Assembly: GCA_903831925.1 (NCBI GenBank)
Contig: CAIKZV010000710.1
Coordinates: 1-5,205 of the forward strand
Length of the DNA stretch: 5,205 nucleotides
Direction: 5' to 3'
DNA from: an uncultured Burkholderiales bacterium
GTDB taxonomy: Bacteria > Pseudomonadota > Gammaproteobacteria > Burkholderiales > Burkholderiaceae_E
Position 1 is the stretch's first letter; each line of letters starts with the position of its first letter. The position numbers were made by a program, and so were the translations under genes. The notes below the pieces were generated by a model. The model searched no databases, was not told the origin of the DNA, and was given only the letters and a program-made list of their open reading frames with translations. Shown here one piece after another: positions 5,204 through 5,205 of the stretch.

Positions 5204-5205
5204 CA

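Overview
The window looks like chromosomal DNA of a GC-rich betaproteobacterium, probably Burkholderiales. The main grounds are a Bug/TctC-type solute receptor with no transporter genes beside it, a CaiB/BaiF CoA-transferase, a crotonase, a YiaA/B membrane protein and a DUF2145 protein. The assignment rests on gene content alone. No tRNA, rRNA, CRISPR array or insertion sequence was seen.

From about 4159 down to 1, everything reads on the minus strand. In transcription order it holds an XRE/Cro-type regulator (4159-3422), a crotonase (3358-2565), a class III CoA-transferase (2558-1365), a Tat-type exported Bug/TctC receptor (1301-294), a 193-base leader with two hairpins, and the first 33 codons of thrS (100-1, running off the window). 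The crotonase, CoA-transferase and receptor look like a small catabolic unit: capture of a carboxylate in the periplasm, attachment of CoA, and crotonase chemistry on the acyl-CoA. The substrate cannot be read from the sequence. The crotonase frame is shifted by one base ten codons before its natural end. Restoring one A gives a classic family C-terminus and a stop that abuts the CoA-transferase start.

The regulator is divergent from a four-helix YiaA/B protein (4158-4574, plus strand). Their two ATG codons share the same CATG, so each gene's ribosome-binding site lies inside the other gene. A perfect 15-bp palindrome sits 30 bp upstream of the regulator start, inside the yiaA-like coding sequence, and is a good candidate for the regulator's own operator.

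The right end is degraded. A DUF2145 secreted protein (4650-4940) keeps its signal peptide and first conserved block, then loses its frame. A downstream conserved fragment survives in another frame, as if an internal piece had been deleted. It converges on a small unrecognised minus-strand ORF (5203-4976).

The most interesting items are the frameshift junction, the CATG start overlap with its internal palindrome, the crotonase lacking both usual catalytic glutamates, the decayed DUF2145 gene, and the thrS leader hairpins as a possible autoregulatory operator. No clearly new multi-gene system is visible.
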